From assembly GCA_030760725.1 (NCBI GenBank), contig JASWHV010000005.1, positions 87,302,622 through 87,366,621 on the forward strand: a stretch of 64,000 bases of DNA, written 5' to 3'. This DNA comes from Neostapfia colusana. Its lineage: Eukaryota > Streptophyta > Magnoliopsida > Poales > Poaceae. Both the position numbers and the translations under genes were made by a program. Position 1 is the stretch's first letter, and every line of letters starts with the position of its first letter. The notes beneath the pieces were generated by a model, which searched no databases, was not told the DNA's origin, and saw nothing but the letters and a program-made list of their open reading frames with translations. Positions 11,366-22,595 of this stretch are shown piece by piece.

Positions 11366-12345
11366 CTTCATACCGGTAAATGTTGGATTCAACACCAAGA
11401 AATATGCGAAGTTATACATTGCACGGATCTTATGCCTGCATGGGGTCCCAAGAACAATAGTTTCAGATGGAGGTGCACTGTTCATCTCACATTTCAGGGA
11501 ACAGCTGCACGCATCTTTGGGAACAAATTTGATTAGAAGCTCCGCATATCACCCTCAAACTGATGGACAAATCGAGAGGGTGAATCAGATCTTAGAGGAT
11601 ATGTTGAGAGCGTGTGCCATCCACCACGGTAAAAATTGGGATGATCATTTACCACTGGCGGAATTCTCATACAACAACAGTTATCAAACGAGTATAAAGA
11701 TGGCACCATATTAGACTCTCTACAGCCGGAGATGTCGCACCCCGCTGAATTGGTGCGAATACGGTGAAAGGGTGACATTCGGAATTGACCTTGTCAATGA
11801 CACCGAAGAACGAGTTCAGGTCATACAAGTGAATTTAAAGGCTGCTCAATCTCGACAGAAGAGCTATGCAGACCAGCGACGTCGACCACTGAACTTCAAT
11901 GTCGGAGAGCATGTATATCTCTGTGTATCTCAAATTAAGGGAGTTCACCGATTCGGTATAAAAGGAAAGCTCACTCCCCAGTCATCGGTCCATTTGCTAT
12001 CACAGAGAAATGTGGACCCATAGCCTACTGGCATGAGCTACCGACAAACCTCGCTTGGGTGCATGACATACTTCATGTGTCACGGCTTTGGAAATGTCTC
12101 AGAAATACCATTGCTGTCGGCACTAAAGATCTCGAGGCATTGCAACCAGATATCTCCTATACCGAGCATCCAATCCGGATTATTGATGAAAGTCTCGGTC
12201 AACAAGGAATTGGACGCTCCTATTCTATAAGGTGTTATGGAGCAATCACACCGCGGAGGAAGCGACATGGGATAGTGAAGAATATCTTTGTTCGAACTAT
12301 CCGGACTTGTTGTCTCCTCATATCTGGTAATTCCTTCTCCACCGC
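11366..12345 (+). pseudogene. Element 2: integrase-only remnant of a Tekay-type gypsy element
   Basis: Only the second half of integrase is left. It begins at H-F-I-P-V-N, just past the first catalytic aspartate. It includes I-V-S-D-G-G-A-L-F (the second aspartate is kept, followed by glycine where the family has R-G), T-D-G-Q-I-E-R-V-N (Glu kept) and the C-terminal region. A TAG at 11712-11714 and frameshifts near 11985 and 12060 break the frame. Chromodomain-like traces (I-D-E-S, T-W-D-S-E-E) can be followed to about 12320 in mixed frames. Everything upstream of the integrase core is missing, so this is a dead, internally deleted element. Confidence 0.88.
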
Positions 12346-12380
12346 TTTGTCTCTTCTTTTGGAATCTCGGGACGAGATTC

Positions 12381-12397
12381 TTTTTAAGGGGGAGGGA
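12381..12397 (+). promoter_or_regulatory. Polypurine tract of element 2
   Basis: TTTTTAAGGGGGAGGGA abuts the LTR start TGTGAAATCCC, in the same arrangement as in element A at 3717-3733. Confidence 0.88.
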
Positions 12398-15300
12398 TGT
12401 GAAATCCCAAAAATTCTAGCAAGTGGATCTGCCCAATCAAACCTATGAAAATGAGACGGAATTTAAACTTTTGAATATAAAGGTGTGAGCTCAAAGTGCT
12501 AAATCAAACTTGCAAAAATTTCCCAAAATGGAGTTCTAAATCCACAATTTGGTTCCCCATACCTCCAATAGTAGCCCTGCCAATTTTCAGTTCATTTGGG
12601 AGGATTTGCTATTTGTTGGAAATTCAAACATGAGGCAATTCAAATTTGAATTTAAACTTCAGTTTCAAATTCCAATTTCACCGAAATACAAATTTGAGTG
12701 CACCATTGTGTTCCTCATATTTCTTTTGGCCTGTGCTCCAATTTTGATCAAATTTGGAGCTTGTTTGCTAATTCAAATGGAATTCGGAAAGAAATGAGGA
12801 GAGGATCCTGGGACCCACATGTCATCCACAGGAGAAACTACCGCCTCTGTTTTTCACCGGAGCGCGCCACCTCCTGCTCGCAGCTGGCAGAGCCAAGTCA
12901 TCGCGCCACCTCGTGTTAAGACCATCGAGATGTCGTGTGAAGTAATCCCCATGCTCCTGCCACGTGAACCAGCCCTCACTCGTCCCAGACGCCCCTCACT
13001 CAGCTCAGAAGTTTTTGCCGCCGTCGGTTGCTCCTTCGGTTCCCCTGCACCGGGACGCTCCAAGCCCGATCGTGGCCGATGCCCTACACCAAAAAGAACT
13101 GCCCTAAGGTGCTCAACACACCGGTGCAACCCTCTCCTCTTCTCATGCACTACCGGTGAAGAATTTTGCTGTTTACCGCGTGCTTGCTCATAGAACGGAG
13201 GCACCCGAAATTCCAAAATTCGTGGTGATTAGTCCACCAGAGTTTATGCCGAGCTACACACATGTTCTAGACTTCCCCATGCTCGTCTAGGATCAAGAAT
13301 CATCGGAAACCATCACGTAGAGGCTCAGTTCTTCGGAAATTTTGGGCCACCGCCAAATTTTACCCTCGGTCACCGATGAACTCGTACGTGCAGCCCGTTT
13401 GGAGCTGATTTGAACTCATGTCGGTGATTAGGGTTACACCGCGGTGCTGTAGGAAGAAAAACCGAAGCTTTTGGAGCCCTTGTCATGCGAGTTTGCCGTC
13501 ACCGGAGTGGTGCCAAAGCTGCCGCCCGTCGCCGATGGGTTTCCGGTCACCGGTGGCCTATGCTGACCCCAAAAATGAGTTTCCCGTGGTCCCAAAGTGA
13601 GAAGCGGCGAAGCTCAGCCCTGGAGATGGCCGGGACGCTCGGTCCGACTCTCACCATAGAGCGCCGCCGCTCGGCTCTGCCACACGCGAGGTAGAAGAAA
13701 GGCCGTGGGCCCCACTGTCAGCAATTTAAATTTTTCCTTTTTTCTGTCCAGATTTTCATCAAAATTTGCAAGCTCATAACTTTCTGTAGGAACCTCCAAA
13801 AATTGTCAAATAAATTTCATTGGATTCCACTCAGTGAGTACTATCCAGTGGTGCATCCCAATATTTATGAAAATCCCTGGATTTGGCTCATTAATTCAAT
13901 TAATTAAAATATTAGGGAATTAATTACAGGAGTTCTGTTTTTTTGGAAAACTCCCAATTTTTGGCAGAACCTTTCACTAAATATACTTGAACTCCAGTAA
14001 AAATTTCAGAGGCATTGGACTTTATTTGCTTGGCCAAATGTATTTTCAATCCTCTAGGTCTCTGAAAAATAGGAAAAAGAACAGAGACTTTTTCAGAGAT
14101 TTTTCCAAATATTGTAAATTCCATATCTCCATGTAGCGAACTCCAAAAATGATGAAACCAAGTCCTATAGACTCATAATACTCCCAAAGTTCTGAAAAGC
14201 CAAAATTGGAGCATGCCAAGACCCTAGAATTTCCATAGGAATTCAGAAAAGCCAAAGAGCTAAGAAAATTCTTTAGACCACATTCTACTTCAGCTTTGTC
14301 TGAAATTTTTCAAGCCATACCTATGTATGATCTATGGACCACTGTAAAATTTTCAGAGAAAATTGAAGTCATCTTCCCTAGTTCTTTGCTGATCCTTTCC
14401 AATTTCCTCCTTATGTCCATTATATAGCCCTCTGAACTTTATTTCAAAAACATCCACTGGCCAACTAATTTTCTACTCTGGTTATGTACATAACAGATCT
14501 CATCACTCACTTACAAGTTGGTCTAAACCATTCTTAAGTCGGAAAACCTTTTGTTTTATAATTCTTTTACTTGCATTATAAAATTGTGCATATTCATATT
14601 GGTAAGAAACACGACGAAGGAGTTCGATAAGGCATTCGACTCGGAGCAGCAAGTTGAGGATCAAACCTGCAGCAACATAAGGAAAGCCCCGGTTTGCATT
14701 TAACAGTTTTTAGTTATATTTTACTTTGTATCACTTGTATTGGTCTAGTGTTTATTGTGCATTAGGTCAAGGATGATTGACACTCCAATTGCATGAACCA
14801 AAAATCCTTTGAGTGGAAGGGTAGAACAGGTTACCTTCATATAGTTTCTGCTAGGCTTAAGTTGTATAGGAATTGGTACAAGTCGGGAAATTGGAAGCTA
14901 CTCGCAAGACTAGGAAATTGGTTCGAATGGGTATGATTCTAGAGAATGAAATTACTGGAATGGAAAAATGAGATCGAGCAGAGAGTAGGAGCAGCAGGAC
15001 GTTGGGCCTGTGTTGCCGTAGCTCTGTTTGTGTTGGTTAAGGACCGATGTGTATGCCGCCCTGCTGAGCAAGTTTGAATAGTACCGGATGCATGCTGGAT
15101 AAATGGGGTTCAGGAAACTGATGTAACTCGGGTACTCTCGTGTCGAAACTTATACCACCGTCCTTTTGGGGTTGATTGTGAAGGTGTAAACCCACTAGCG
15201 GAGCAACTCCAACATGTTCCATGTAGTGGCCCTTCTGATGGGCCGGTAGAACTGGTCCATCATTGCAGTCACGGGTGAAAAGTTGCTGCATACAATGTAA

Positions 15301-16105
15301 GAAAGATCTCTTGTGTGAGTTTTTCGAGGCGGGTGTATGTGTCGTGTGTTTCAGGTGTCCTGATTCGAATCACCGTCCCTCACGGTTATATGAGTACCTG
15401 TTCACTGAGTTGTGATGTAGTAAGAATTTCCAGATGAATTGAGATGAATCATTTCTGTTGTGAAATTCATAAGTTCATTGTATTGCAACCATGTATGCTA
15501 TAGTTGTAGAGCTCACTAAATTTATATTCCACTTTGGGCAAAGCAAAAAGAAGCGTTTCTTGTTCGATTATGGATTTCCAATGTTGGGAGGCTCAGGGCA
15601 TATGAAATTGCTGCTGTAAAACTGCTAATAATGATCTACTTTTAGGCGAGTACTAATGCAATAGTTGCTGTCCTACTTTATAAATTCCTGCATATAGAGT
15701 TCTTATTTAGGTTGACGGTTAAGCCTTGTTGAGCTTTCAAGCTCACGGTTGCATTATTAGTGTTTTGCAGGTATTATGTTAGTGTTGCTATGAAGAGGGT
15801 CGTCCGGTGACACATCGGAGACTCACTGAAAACCTTGCCGCTGCCTACACTCTTTTTGAAGCTAGTAAGAAGCATCCACGGGCTGGACGTCTTCTCATTT
15901 GCGTACCTAGGATCGAGAGTGCGTGTTTATGTATATTGCGCTGCGTGTACCTTCGAGGTACAATAATTTGTAAATGATATTATGTTTAGAAATAAAAGAC
16001 TTTGTATGTTTATGATTTTTTTTCATGTATGCAGTTGGGTGCCGCATCACACGGCACCACCCAATGCAATTCCTGGAGTGTGCATCCCGAAAGGGGTTCC
16101 CCACA
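12398..16105 (+). repeat. LTR 2: 3' LTR of element 2 (about 3.7 kb)
   Basis: It starts TGTGAAATCCC after the polypurine tract. It contains the shared landmarks GGACCCACATGTCATCC (12809), a GC-rich stretch 12830-13720, an AT-rich stretch 13730-14580, AAAGCCCCGGTTTGCATTT (14683), a decayed hairpin (14880-14910) and GTTGGGTGCCGCATC (16034). The proposed end CCCCACA at 16105 is inferred from the distance between the GTTGGGTGC block and the end in the other LTRs. The next retroelement may instead have cut it off a little earlier. No supported gene lies inside. Confidence 0.7.
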
Positions 16106-16108
16106 CCG

Positions 16109-16340
16109 CCATGTGTCCTTGACCCTAGACCTAGCCTCCCCGCTGAGTCAAGGTTCAGAGATGCCACGTGTCCCCAGGCTCCGGGCCAGTCCTCCCCACT
16201 AAGGAGGGCTCCGGAGCCGCCACGTGTCCTTGGCCCCAGACCTGGCCTCCCCGCTGAGGCAAGGTCCGGAGCTGCCATGTGTCCCCAGGCTCCGAGCCAG
16301 ACCTCCTGGCTGAGGAGGGCTCCAGAGCCACCACGTGTCC
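16109..16340 (+). repeat. Tandem repeat, 55-56 bp unit, about four copies, in Tat LTR
   Basis: CCA(C/T)GTGTCC recurs at 16109, 16164, 16220, 16275 and 16331, so the spacing is 55, 56, 55 and 56 bp. Odd and even units differ (CTTGACCC/CTTGGCCC versus CCCAGGCTCC), which implies an older 111-bp dimer. Such repeats are common in the U3 part of Tat-type LTRs and could hold promoter or enhancer elements. Their function here is inferred only. Confidence 0.85.
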
Positions 16341-17107
16341 CATGATCAGTCGTGGGCCACAAGGCTCTGGAGTTAAGGAAGACGTGCGCTGTCCAGTCTA
16401 GCATTAAAGACTCGCGCCTTCCCCAGAAGCATGGCAAACGGCGCATGCCTCCGAGCCCTCTCGTCTGTCATTATGGTGACAAGGCAGAGCGGCGAGCCTT
16501 GACAGCGGCACAGTGCCGCCCAACAGCACAGCGCTGCCCAGCAGACCGAGAGGACACGGGGACAAGATGGCATCTTTATCATCACCTGCTACCCGGTCAG
16601 AGGCACAGGCGCGTCAGGTGGCGCACCTTAACTCCACCGACAGCGACATCACATATAGTAGTAAATACCCTAGATCGTGTATAGGGTACGGACAGCCACG
16701 GGGCCACCTGTCGGGCCCCGGGCCACAATGTAACTGCCCCGGCCTTGAGCTATAAAAGGACCGGGGCATCCTCTGGGCAAAGAGTTCGGAACCCAGCCAA
16801 CTCACTTGCTCACACGCGCAAGCAATACAACACTCACTCCCGTGGACGTAGGGTTTTACGCTCTGGTGGTCTGAACCACGTAAATCTCTGTGTTCACCTT
16901 TCTATCAGCCTCGATCGATCTAGCAACGTTAGCCCCTCCAAACAACAAACATCCACGGACTGCTCCAGTAGCGGTACCGGGGGAAGTGCCGTAGCTCACA
17001 CTTCGACAATACCATAGATAGGAATCTTCACTGGCAGATCTGACCGTCTAGCAAGTGCAAGATGCAGTGGGGGGCAAACGCATAGACATCAACATGAGTA
17101 TGCGGCA
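16341..17107 (+). promoter_or_regulatory. Tat element 5' LTR (core promoter) and leader
   Basis: This non-coding stretch lies between the tandem repeat and gag. It has a TATA box at 16751-16759, then the GTGGACGTAGGGTTTTACGC and GGTCTGAACCACGTAAAT blocks (16840-16885) that are familiar from R/U5 regions of Tat-type LTRs. The LTR end is probably near 17008 (..ACTTCGACA), followed by the leader. I could not identify a clear primer binding site. Short open frames here are not supported as genes. Confidence 0.6.
16751..16759 (+). promoter_or_regulatory. TATA box of the Tat LTR
   Basis: TATAAAAGG lies in a GC-rich context, about 350 bp upstream of gag and just before the presumed R region. Transcription would start roughly 25-35 bp downstream. 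Confidence 0.6.
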
Positions 17108-18385
17108 GTGAACGTAGCGAATACCTCGTCACCTTGCGTGCCGACAACTTACATCCAAGCTAGGCAGCCAATCGCAAACATGCAGCAACTGTATTACCAG
17201 ACTGTCGCATATGGACCTGCCATCCCACCCGCAGGAAGTGGTGTGCCGCTCGGGCCAGTGCCCGACGCGTACTTTCCTCCACCACCTCCACAAGTTGCAC
17301 CTTACAACTTGCCTGAGCCTCCCGTAGCACCAAACAATGCTCTGCGCGACGAACTTACAGACCAAGTGGCCAGGGCACATAGGGAATTAGGGGTAGCATC
17401 CAAAGCAAACATCAGAACCTACCAAAAACCTTACCCCAACCACTATGACAACATCCCATATCCCAGAGGTTTCAGGGTGCCCGACTTCTCTAAGTTTAGT
17501 GGGGAGGATTCAAAAACTACACAAGAACATGTAGGGCAATTCCTGATCCAGTGCAGTGACATATAAATAACATATGTACACCGGATCAGATTGTTCCCGC
17601 TGTCCCTGACCGGCACGACCTTTCGCTGGTTTACCTCGTTAGCTCCTAATTTTGTTCTTACCTGGCCGTGTTTGGAACAAAAGTTTCACGAGTACTTCTA
17701 CAATGGAGAGACCGAACTTAGATTGTTTCATCTAACCGCAGTCAAGCAAAGATATAATGAACTCGTGACTGAATACCAAAAGGTTTAGGGAAACCCAGAA
17801 CAAATGCTTTCCTAACCATAGGGGAAAAGGGGTTTGGCCGATCTAGCGTTTTCAGGACTTCTGCCATACCTCGAAGAGAAGATGGAGGGCATGGAGTTCG
17901 TAGATGTCAACCAAGTCCTGCAACGAGCTCTGGCATGTGAGAACCGAGCCAAAGAAGCCAAGGCACACGGCCGGTTCAAGGAAAACAACTATAGAGACCG
18001 GGAGAAGAAACATGTTAACAACCTCGAGAAAGACTCAGCCAGCAAGGACGAAGCCGACGTGTGTGTGGATGAGTGGGTTGAAAACCACAAGAACATGCCC
18101 CTGGCTTGCACATTCTTGAAATTCAGCCCCGGGAAGAAAGAAGAAATCAAGTTCACCTTCGACAAAGTGTGACAAGCTTTTTGACATGCTCTTACAGAAC
18201 CGGGTGATCAAGCTCAAGAGTGGTCACGTCATACCATCACCAGAGCAGCTTGCTAACAAGCGCTGTTGTAAGTGGCATGACTCATATTCACATTCAACTA
18301 ATGATTGCAACTTTTTCCGTCGATGGGTACAATCGGCTCCCAATGACAGCCGGTTGACACGGATCCCTTCCCCGTCAACATGGTG
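17108..18385 (+). pseudogene. Tat element gag (broken into three frames)
   Basis: Gag forms the particle that packages element RNA. It has a proline-rich N-terminal part, then Y-P-R-G-F-R-V-P-D-F-S-K-F-S-G-E-D near 17458-17510, typical of Tat gag. The capsid segment F-P-L-S-L-T-G-T-T-F-R-W-F follows in another frame (17591-17788). A third open stretch (17834-18172) covers L-P-Y-L-E-E-K-M-E-G-M-E-F. Downstream, C-C-K-W-H-D-S-Y-S-H-S-T-N-D-C near 18265-18312 is the usual CCHC-like motif of this group. Stops at 17563 and 17786 and intervening frameshifts make it non-functional. Confidence 0.87.
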
Positions 18386-19499
18386 AACTTTGAGCGGAGG
18401 AAGATCCTCGTTAGGACCGATCAGGCATCCATGACTAAGGGAAAGAACATGATTGTGTCCGATGACCTGCGCAAAAATATGACCAAACCAAGAAACCCCG
18501 AGGTCGGTGAAATGAAGCTCAACGAACCAAGGAAGACTACCATGTTCAAGCCAACCTCGGAGTATCTAATTAGCATGTACCTCAGGAGGAAGCCAGGAAG
18601 GAGTGTCTTCCACAGTCTAAGAGACTGCAGATGCGACGGGTCTACGACCTACACCAAAAAAAGTCTTGGAAGCACTCTCGGCAGAACCAGGTTCGGGAGT
18701 CATCGGTACCTCGAGAAACCGATAATTTTTCGAGATACACAGCCTTCCCAAAGGGCTCGGGGGGCATGACCCGGGAACTATCGGCACATTGAGAAGCCGG
18801 TAGTTTCTCTAGGTAAACAACCCTCCCAAAAGGCTCGGGAAGCTCAGATGCGGGAGCAGTGACCGAATGGGCGTGGGAGCAGCACCACAACATGGAAACC
18901 AAAGCAAAAACAACTAGAAGGCGCTGATGTTTCCACCTCATCCAAGAGGTTTGTCGGGAAGACCCAGACCGAGGAGAGCACAAGAGCGGGACACCAAGTG
19001 CTGATGATCGGGTTTGTACCTTGCATTATCCAAGGTGAATTGGCCCCTAAAAACTCGGGGAATGAAGGCCAGGTCACAAAACAGGGCTCGGGTAATCAGC
19101 ACGAGGTCGGCAGCTACAACATGAAGATGGTTGCTGGTCCAAGTAAAAATGAGAGAGCTAAAGCTGATCCGGGACCTCCTATCAAGTGCTCTTGGTTGGT
19201 GTCTCCGGAAGGAAGAGTCATCGTTGGGGCAGTCATCACACCAACACCCAAGCACAAGGTACAAAGGCTGATTGAACGTCAATCGGCCAGTCCAAGATAG
19301 CTCTGGAACGACTCAGCAGATGGGACGTAAAGCCAAAGGAGGTGAAACCAGACACGACCAAGACAGTGGCTCCGGGAACAAAGCCAGAACCCCAATGGTG
19401 TCCCACAGGGCTCAACAAGACTTAGAAGAGGCGTGTACAAAGACTAAGAGCCCTGGAGCTCACTGAGAAGAGGAAGGAGGAGCAAAGGGATTATTGGTT
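18386..19499 (+). pseudogene. Tat element gag-protease linker region
   Basis: This is low-complexity, charged sequence between gag and protease. Recognisable remnants are Y-L-I-S-M-Y-L-R-R-K-P and F-H-S-L-R-D-C near 18565-18632, and a frame from 18998 to 19300 with P-P-I-K-C-S-W-L-V-S-P. An imperfect duplication of about 80 bp lies at 18692-18850. The frame changes several times. No catalytic motif is expected in this region and none is seen. Confidence 0.7.
18692..18850 (+). repeat. Imperfect tandem duplication, about 80-bp units, in Tat linker
   Basis: Two adjacent units share the order ATCGG..C, GAGAA.CCG.TA.TTT, then CC(T/C)TCCCAAA.GGCTCGGG: the first is at about 18697-18765, the second at about 18778-18842. 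They are clearly diverged, so the duplication is old. Confidence 0.6.
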
Positions 19500-20293
19500 T
19501 AACCAAGCTAGACCAATGACTACCAAGAAGACCTGGAAGGAGAATAGGATTGCTTGGGAGGAAGCTAAACACGATGAAATAAAAGAGGGCACCTCGGGCA
19601 AGAATGAAAACCAGGTCAAAGTGAACATGGTGTTCCATCTTCCAGCTGAATTCTGCATTCCAGAAGAAGTGGCCGAGCTTGATCTAGGAGCCATAAATGT
19701 TGTCTTCGAGAAGCCAGAGAAGCTCGGGCAGCATATGAAGCCCCTCTACGTCTGAGGACATGTTGATGGAACACCAGTCAGGCACATGTTGGTCGACGGA
19801 GGAGCTGGGGTAAACATCATGCATGTGACCAAGTTTGAGAAACTTGGTTATCAAGAAGGTGGTCTCATCAAGACCAACAGGATGCTGAGCAGGTTTGCTG
19901 GAGACTTGACAGAAGCTAAGGGGGGTATTGTCCGTGGAGCTCACCATAGGAAGCAAGAGAATACCCACGGCCTTCTTCATCGTCAATGTTCGAAGCAGAT
20001 ACAACCTACTCCTTGGGCGAGACTGGATCCACGCCAATAGTTGTGTGTCTTCTACACTTCACCAGAGCCTTGTCCAATTGGTCGGCAACGAATTAGAGGT
20101 GTTTAAAGCTGACAACTCGGCTTGTGTGGCGATGGTCGAGTCGTCCGACCTCCAACACGATTACATTAGATGTCTCATGGCTTGGGACCTCACCGACTAT
20201 GACTTTGTAAGTGTTGGGAGGGACGGGTTTATACCCGTATGTGTGAAGCCGACTGATATCACATGGCTGAGTAATGTAACTTGTGGATGTTAA
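19500..20293 (+). pseudogene. Tat element aspartic protease
   Basis: The residues R-P-M-T-T-K-K-T-W-K near 19510-19540 mark the entry. The active site appears as M-L-V-D-G-G-A-G-V-N near 19786-19815, with D-G-G in place of the more common D-S/T-G; this group often has D-G-G-A. The second conserved block Y-N-L-L-L-G-R-D-W-I-H near 20002-20032 is in a different frame, separated by a frameshift around 19925. A TGA at 19753-19755 also interrupts. This would be the enzyme that processes the Gag-Pol precursor; here it is inactive. Confidence 0.87.
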
Positions 20294-20519
20294 ATAAACA
20301 GGGCGATTTAACTTGGCTGCAGGAGAAAACCTATCAATATTGTTTAGGTAAAAATGATATGGGCAAACTAGTTGAGGACCTCGATGACTTGGGGAAACTT
20401 GGGCAGGAGTTTTCTTCTGTAGACAAGTTAGAAGAGGTAGACCTTGGTGAGGGATCGGCACGACGACCAACTTTCATAAACATGAACCTCGGGATGCTCA
20501 GAAGGCAGAGGTAAGTAAA

Positions 20520-21522
20520 CTCCTCAAAGAGTCCATAGATGGCTTTGCATGGGAGTACATCGAAATGCCAGGGCTGAGCCGAGACCTTGTGGAGCACAAG
20601 TTGTCGATCAAGCCAGGATTTAAACCTCACAAGAAGCCCTTTAGACGATTCAACCCAGCCATACACGAAAAGATCAAGAAAGAGGTGAACCATCTACTCC
20701 AAGCTAAATTCATTTGGCCGTGCAGGTATGCCGAATGGGTATCAAACATAGTCTCGGTAGAGAAGAAAAACACTGGGAAACTAAGAATTTGCATAGATTT
20801 CCGAGATCTTAACCGGGCTACATCCAAGTATTAGTACCCTATGCCCATTGCCGACATGTTGATCAATAATGCCTCGAGGCACAAGATGATCAGCTTCTTG
20901 GACGGTGATGCGGGGTACAACCAAATCTTCATGGCCGAGGAAGACACATTAAAGATGACTTTCTGCTGCCCAAGGTTCATGGGATTGTTTGAATGGATAG
21001 TAATGACTTTCCTGCTAAATAATGCCAGTGCAACATATCAGAGGGCCATGAACCTGATCTTCCATGATCTGTTTGGAGATATCCTTGAGGTGTATATGAA
21101 CGACCTTGTGGTAAAATCGGCCGGTTTCCAAGAACACATGGCTTATTTGATGACGTACCTTGAGAGAATGAGAAAATATGTACTCAAGATGAATCCTCTC
21201 AGGTGTGCATTTGGTGTGTCGGCTAGACATTTCTTGGGTTTCATCATGCATGAACACAGCATAGAGATCGACCCCAAGAAAGTAGGAGCTATCAGGAGGA
21301 TAGGAGAACCGAAATGCAAGAAGGACGTCCAGAGCCTACTAGGGAAGATAAACTACTTAAGAATGTTTATTGCGAACTTGGCTGGCAAGATTGGGACCTT
21401 CATGCCTCTTTTTAAACTCAAGCACGAGAAGGAACTCACTTGGTGGACAAAGCAGAGGGAGGCTTTGAAAGAATCAAAGAATACTTGATCAAGCCACCAG
21501 TCTTGCGTGCATCGAAGATGAG
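20520..21522 (+). pseudogene. Tat element reverse transcriptase (catalytic Asp lost)
   Basis: Typical blocks are H-K-L-S-I-K-P-G-F-K-P near 20595, R-I-C-I-D-F-R-D-L-N-R-A near 20785-20820, Y-P-M-P-I-A-D near 20832, and F-L-D-G-D-A-G-Y-N-Q-I near 20890-20930. The polymerase motif that should read Y-[IV]-D-D is Y-M-N-D near 21091-21105, so the first catalytic aspartate has become asparagine. A TAG after the N-R-A-T-S-K-Y segment (20832-20834) and a one-base loss near 21465 break the frame. The domain ends at the CACTA insertion, just before the RNase H start. Confidence 0.9.
21520..21522. repeat. Left target-site duplication of the CACTA element (GAG)
   Basis: GAG precedes the CACTA end at 21523, and GAG at 45314-45316 follows the other end. 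Three-base duplications are the rule for CACTA transposons. Removing the element brings the Tat polymerase and RNase H coding regions back next to each other. Confidence 0.8.
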
Positions 21523-21539
21523 ACTACATGAAATAGGGC

Positions 21540-21757
21540 AACTTACGATGGCTGCTTTTTATTATGACGGTTTTAGGGTTGGCTGTTGTAAATAATATTA
21601 TTTACGATGTCCAAGCTTGGACGTTGTAAATAACAGCTTACTTACGATGGCCTGACCTGGGCCATCGTAAGTTAGCTCTTATTTACGATGGCCTGGTTGT
21701 GACCATTGTAAATAACCTTATTTACGACGGCCAGTGGTCAGGCCGTCGTAAATAGGG
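21540..21757. repeat. CACTA 5' subterminal repeats
   Basis: Repeated inverted pairs have the form TTACGATGGCC ... GGCCATCGTAA and TTTACGACGGCC ... GGCCGTCGTAAAT, for example at 21643-21674 and 21720-21757. Each pair is a short hairpin of 30-38 bp. In En/Spm-type elements such arrays are the binding sites for the element-encoded DNA-binding protein. Confidence 0.85.
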
Positions 21758-22595
21758 GCCTTATACCCCGGCCCAAGCCCCCGCGCCTCTCTTTCCTCCG
21801 CCCGAGCCCGAGCCTCTTCCCCCGCGCCACTGCCGCCATATCCGCAAAACCACCGCATCCTCGCCGCCCCCGCCACCGCCATGCCTCCATCAGCCGCCGC
21901 TGCCCCCCCCCCCCCGGTCACCGCCGCCCCTCGCCGGCCACCCCCCCCCCCCCCGGCCCTGAGCTCCCGCGGCATCAAGCCCCACCGCCGCCGTCGAGAA
22001 AGTAAACTTTTCTTGTTGAAATTAGTTGAAAACTGTAGATAGAAACTAGCTGATTAGTAGTTCATAGGTAGAAATTTAGTTCAAAATTGTCAAATAGTTT
22101 AGTTTAGCTAATTTAGTTACTAATTTAGATTTTAAGTTTTTAACTTTCTTTAATTTAGGTGATAATTAGAGTTACTTTAGTTAATTTAGTTTTTAGTTAG
22201 TATTATTGTTGATTTTCTGTTTAGTTGTTTGTTTATTTGATCTTTTAGTTGTTTGTTTAGGTATTTATTGAATATGAAAATGAAGATAGATTAGTATTCA
22301 ATTTATTATTAAATTACATATATAGTTACATAATGTACTGGTATTAGTTAGAATTACATATTGTTACATAATGTACTGGTATTAGTTAGAATTACTTATA
22401 TTTAGGTGATAATTAGAGTTACATGTTGTTACATATTTGATTAATTAAATTATTGCATTAGTTTATTTGATTGAGTAAGTGATTTACAAAAAATGATTGT
22501 TAATTATTTGCTTCACGTTAGCTATATAAACCGTCAAGAGAGCATGTATATTATGTTATTTACGATGGTAGTAGGACAATAATTAGTAGGACAAC
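21758..22595 (+). other. CACTA leader: GC-rich 5' region followed by AT-rich probable intron
   Basis: From 21758 to about 22000 the sequence is GC-rich, with two long C runs near 21903 and 21943, and could encode or precede an alanine/proline-rich N-terminus. From about 22010 it is AT-rich with repeated TTTAGTT words, like a plant intron. I cannot assign an exon. Element F is inserted at the end of this stretch. A CCATCGTAAAT-like word appears again near 22560. Confidence 0.5.

Larger units (their letters stand above)
16106..21522 (+). mobile_element. Tat-type Ty3/gypsy element, left part (interrupted by CACTA)
   Basis: LTR/leader with tandem repeats and TATA box, gag, protease and reverse transcriptase lie on the plus strand. 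The element breaks at 21522 in the region joining reverse transcriptase to RNase H. It resumes after the CACTA at 45314 with RNase H, a second RNase H and integrase. The extra archaeal-type RNase H domain is characteristic of the Tat lineage (the RIRE2/Grande/Ogre group). The left boundary between LTR 2 and this element is not sharply resolved (16079-16110). Many frameshifts and stops make it non-autonomous. Confidence 0.85.

Noticed and set aside
19684..20037. Minus-strand open frames across the Tat protease (19684-20037 and 20093-20470)
   Set aside because: They are shadows of the plus-strand protease and linker, which carries recognisable catalytic motifs; the minus-strand translations do not.
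21540..21757. Hairpin-rich stretch as a separate MITE or a CRISPR-like array
   Set aside because: The same repeats occur at the other end (44955-45295) next to a canonical CACTA terminus, so they are subterminal repeats. The spacing is irregular and spacers are not unique sequences; the context is a plant genome.
22010..22590. Independent AT-rich element in the CACTA leader
   Set aside because: No terminal repeats or target duplications are seen. An AT-rich intron of the CACTA is the simpler reading.
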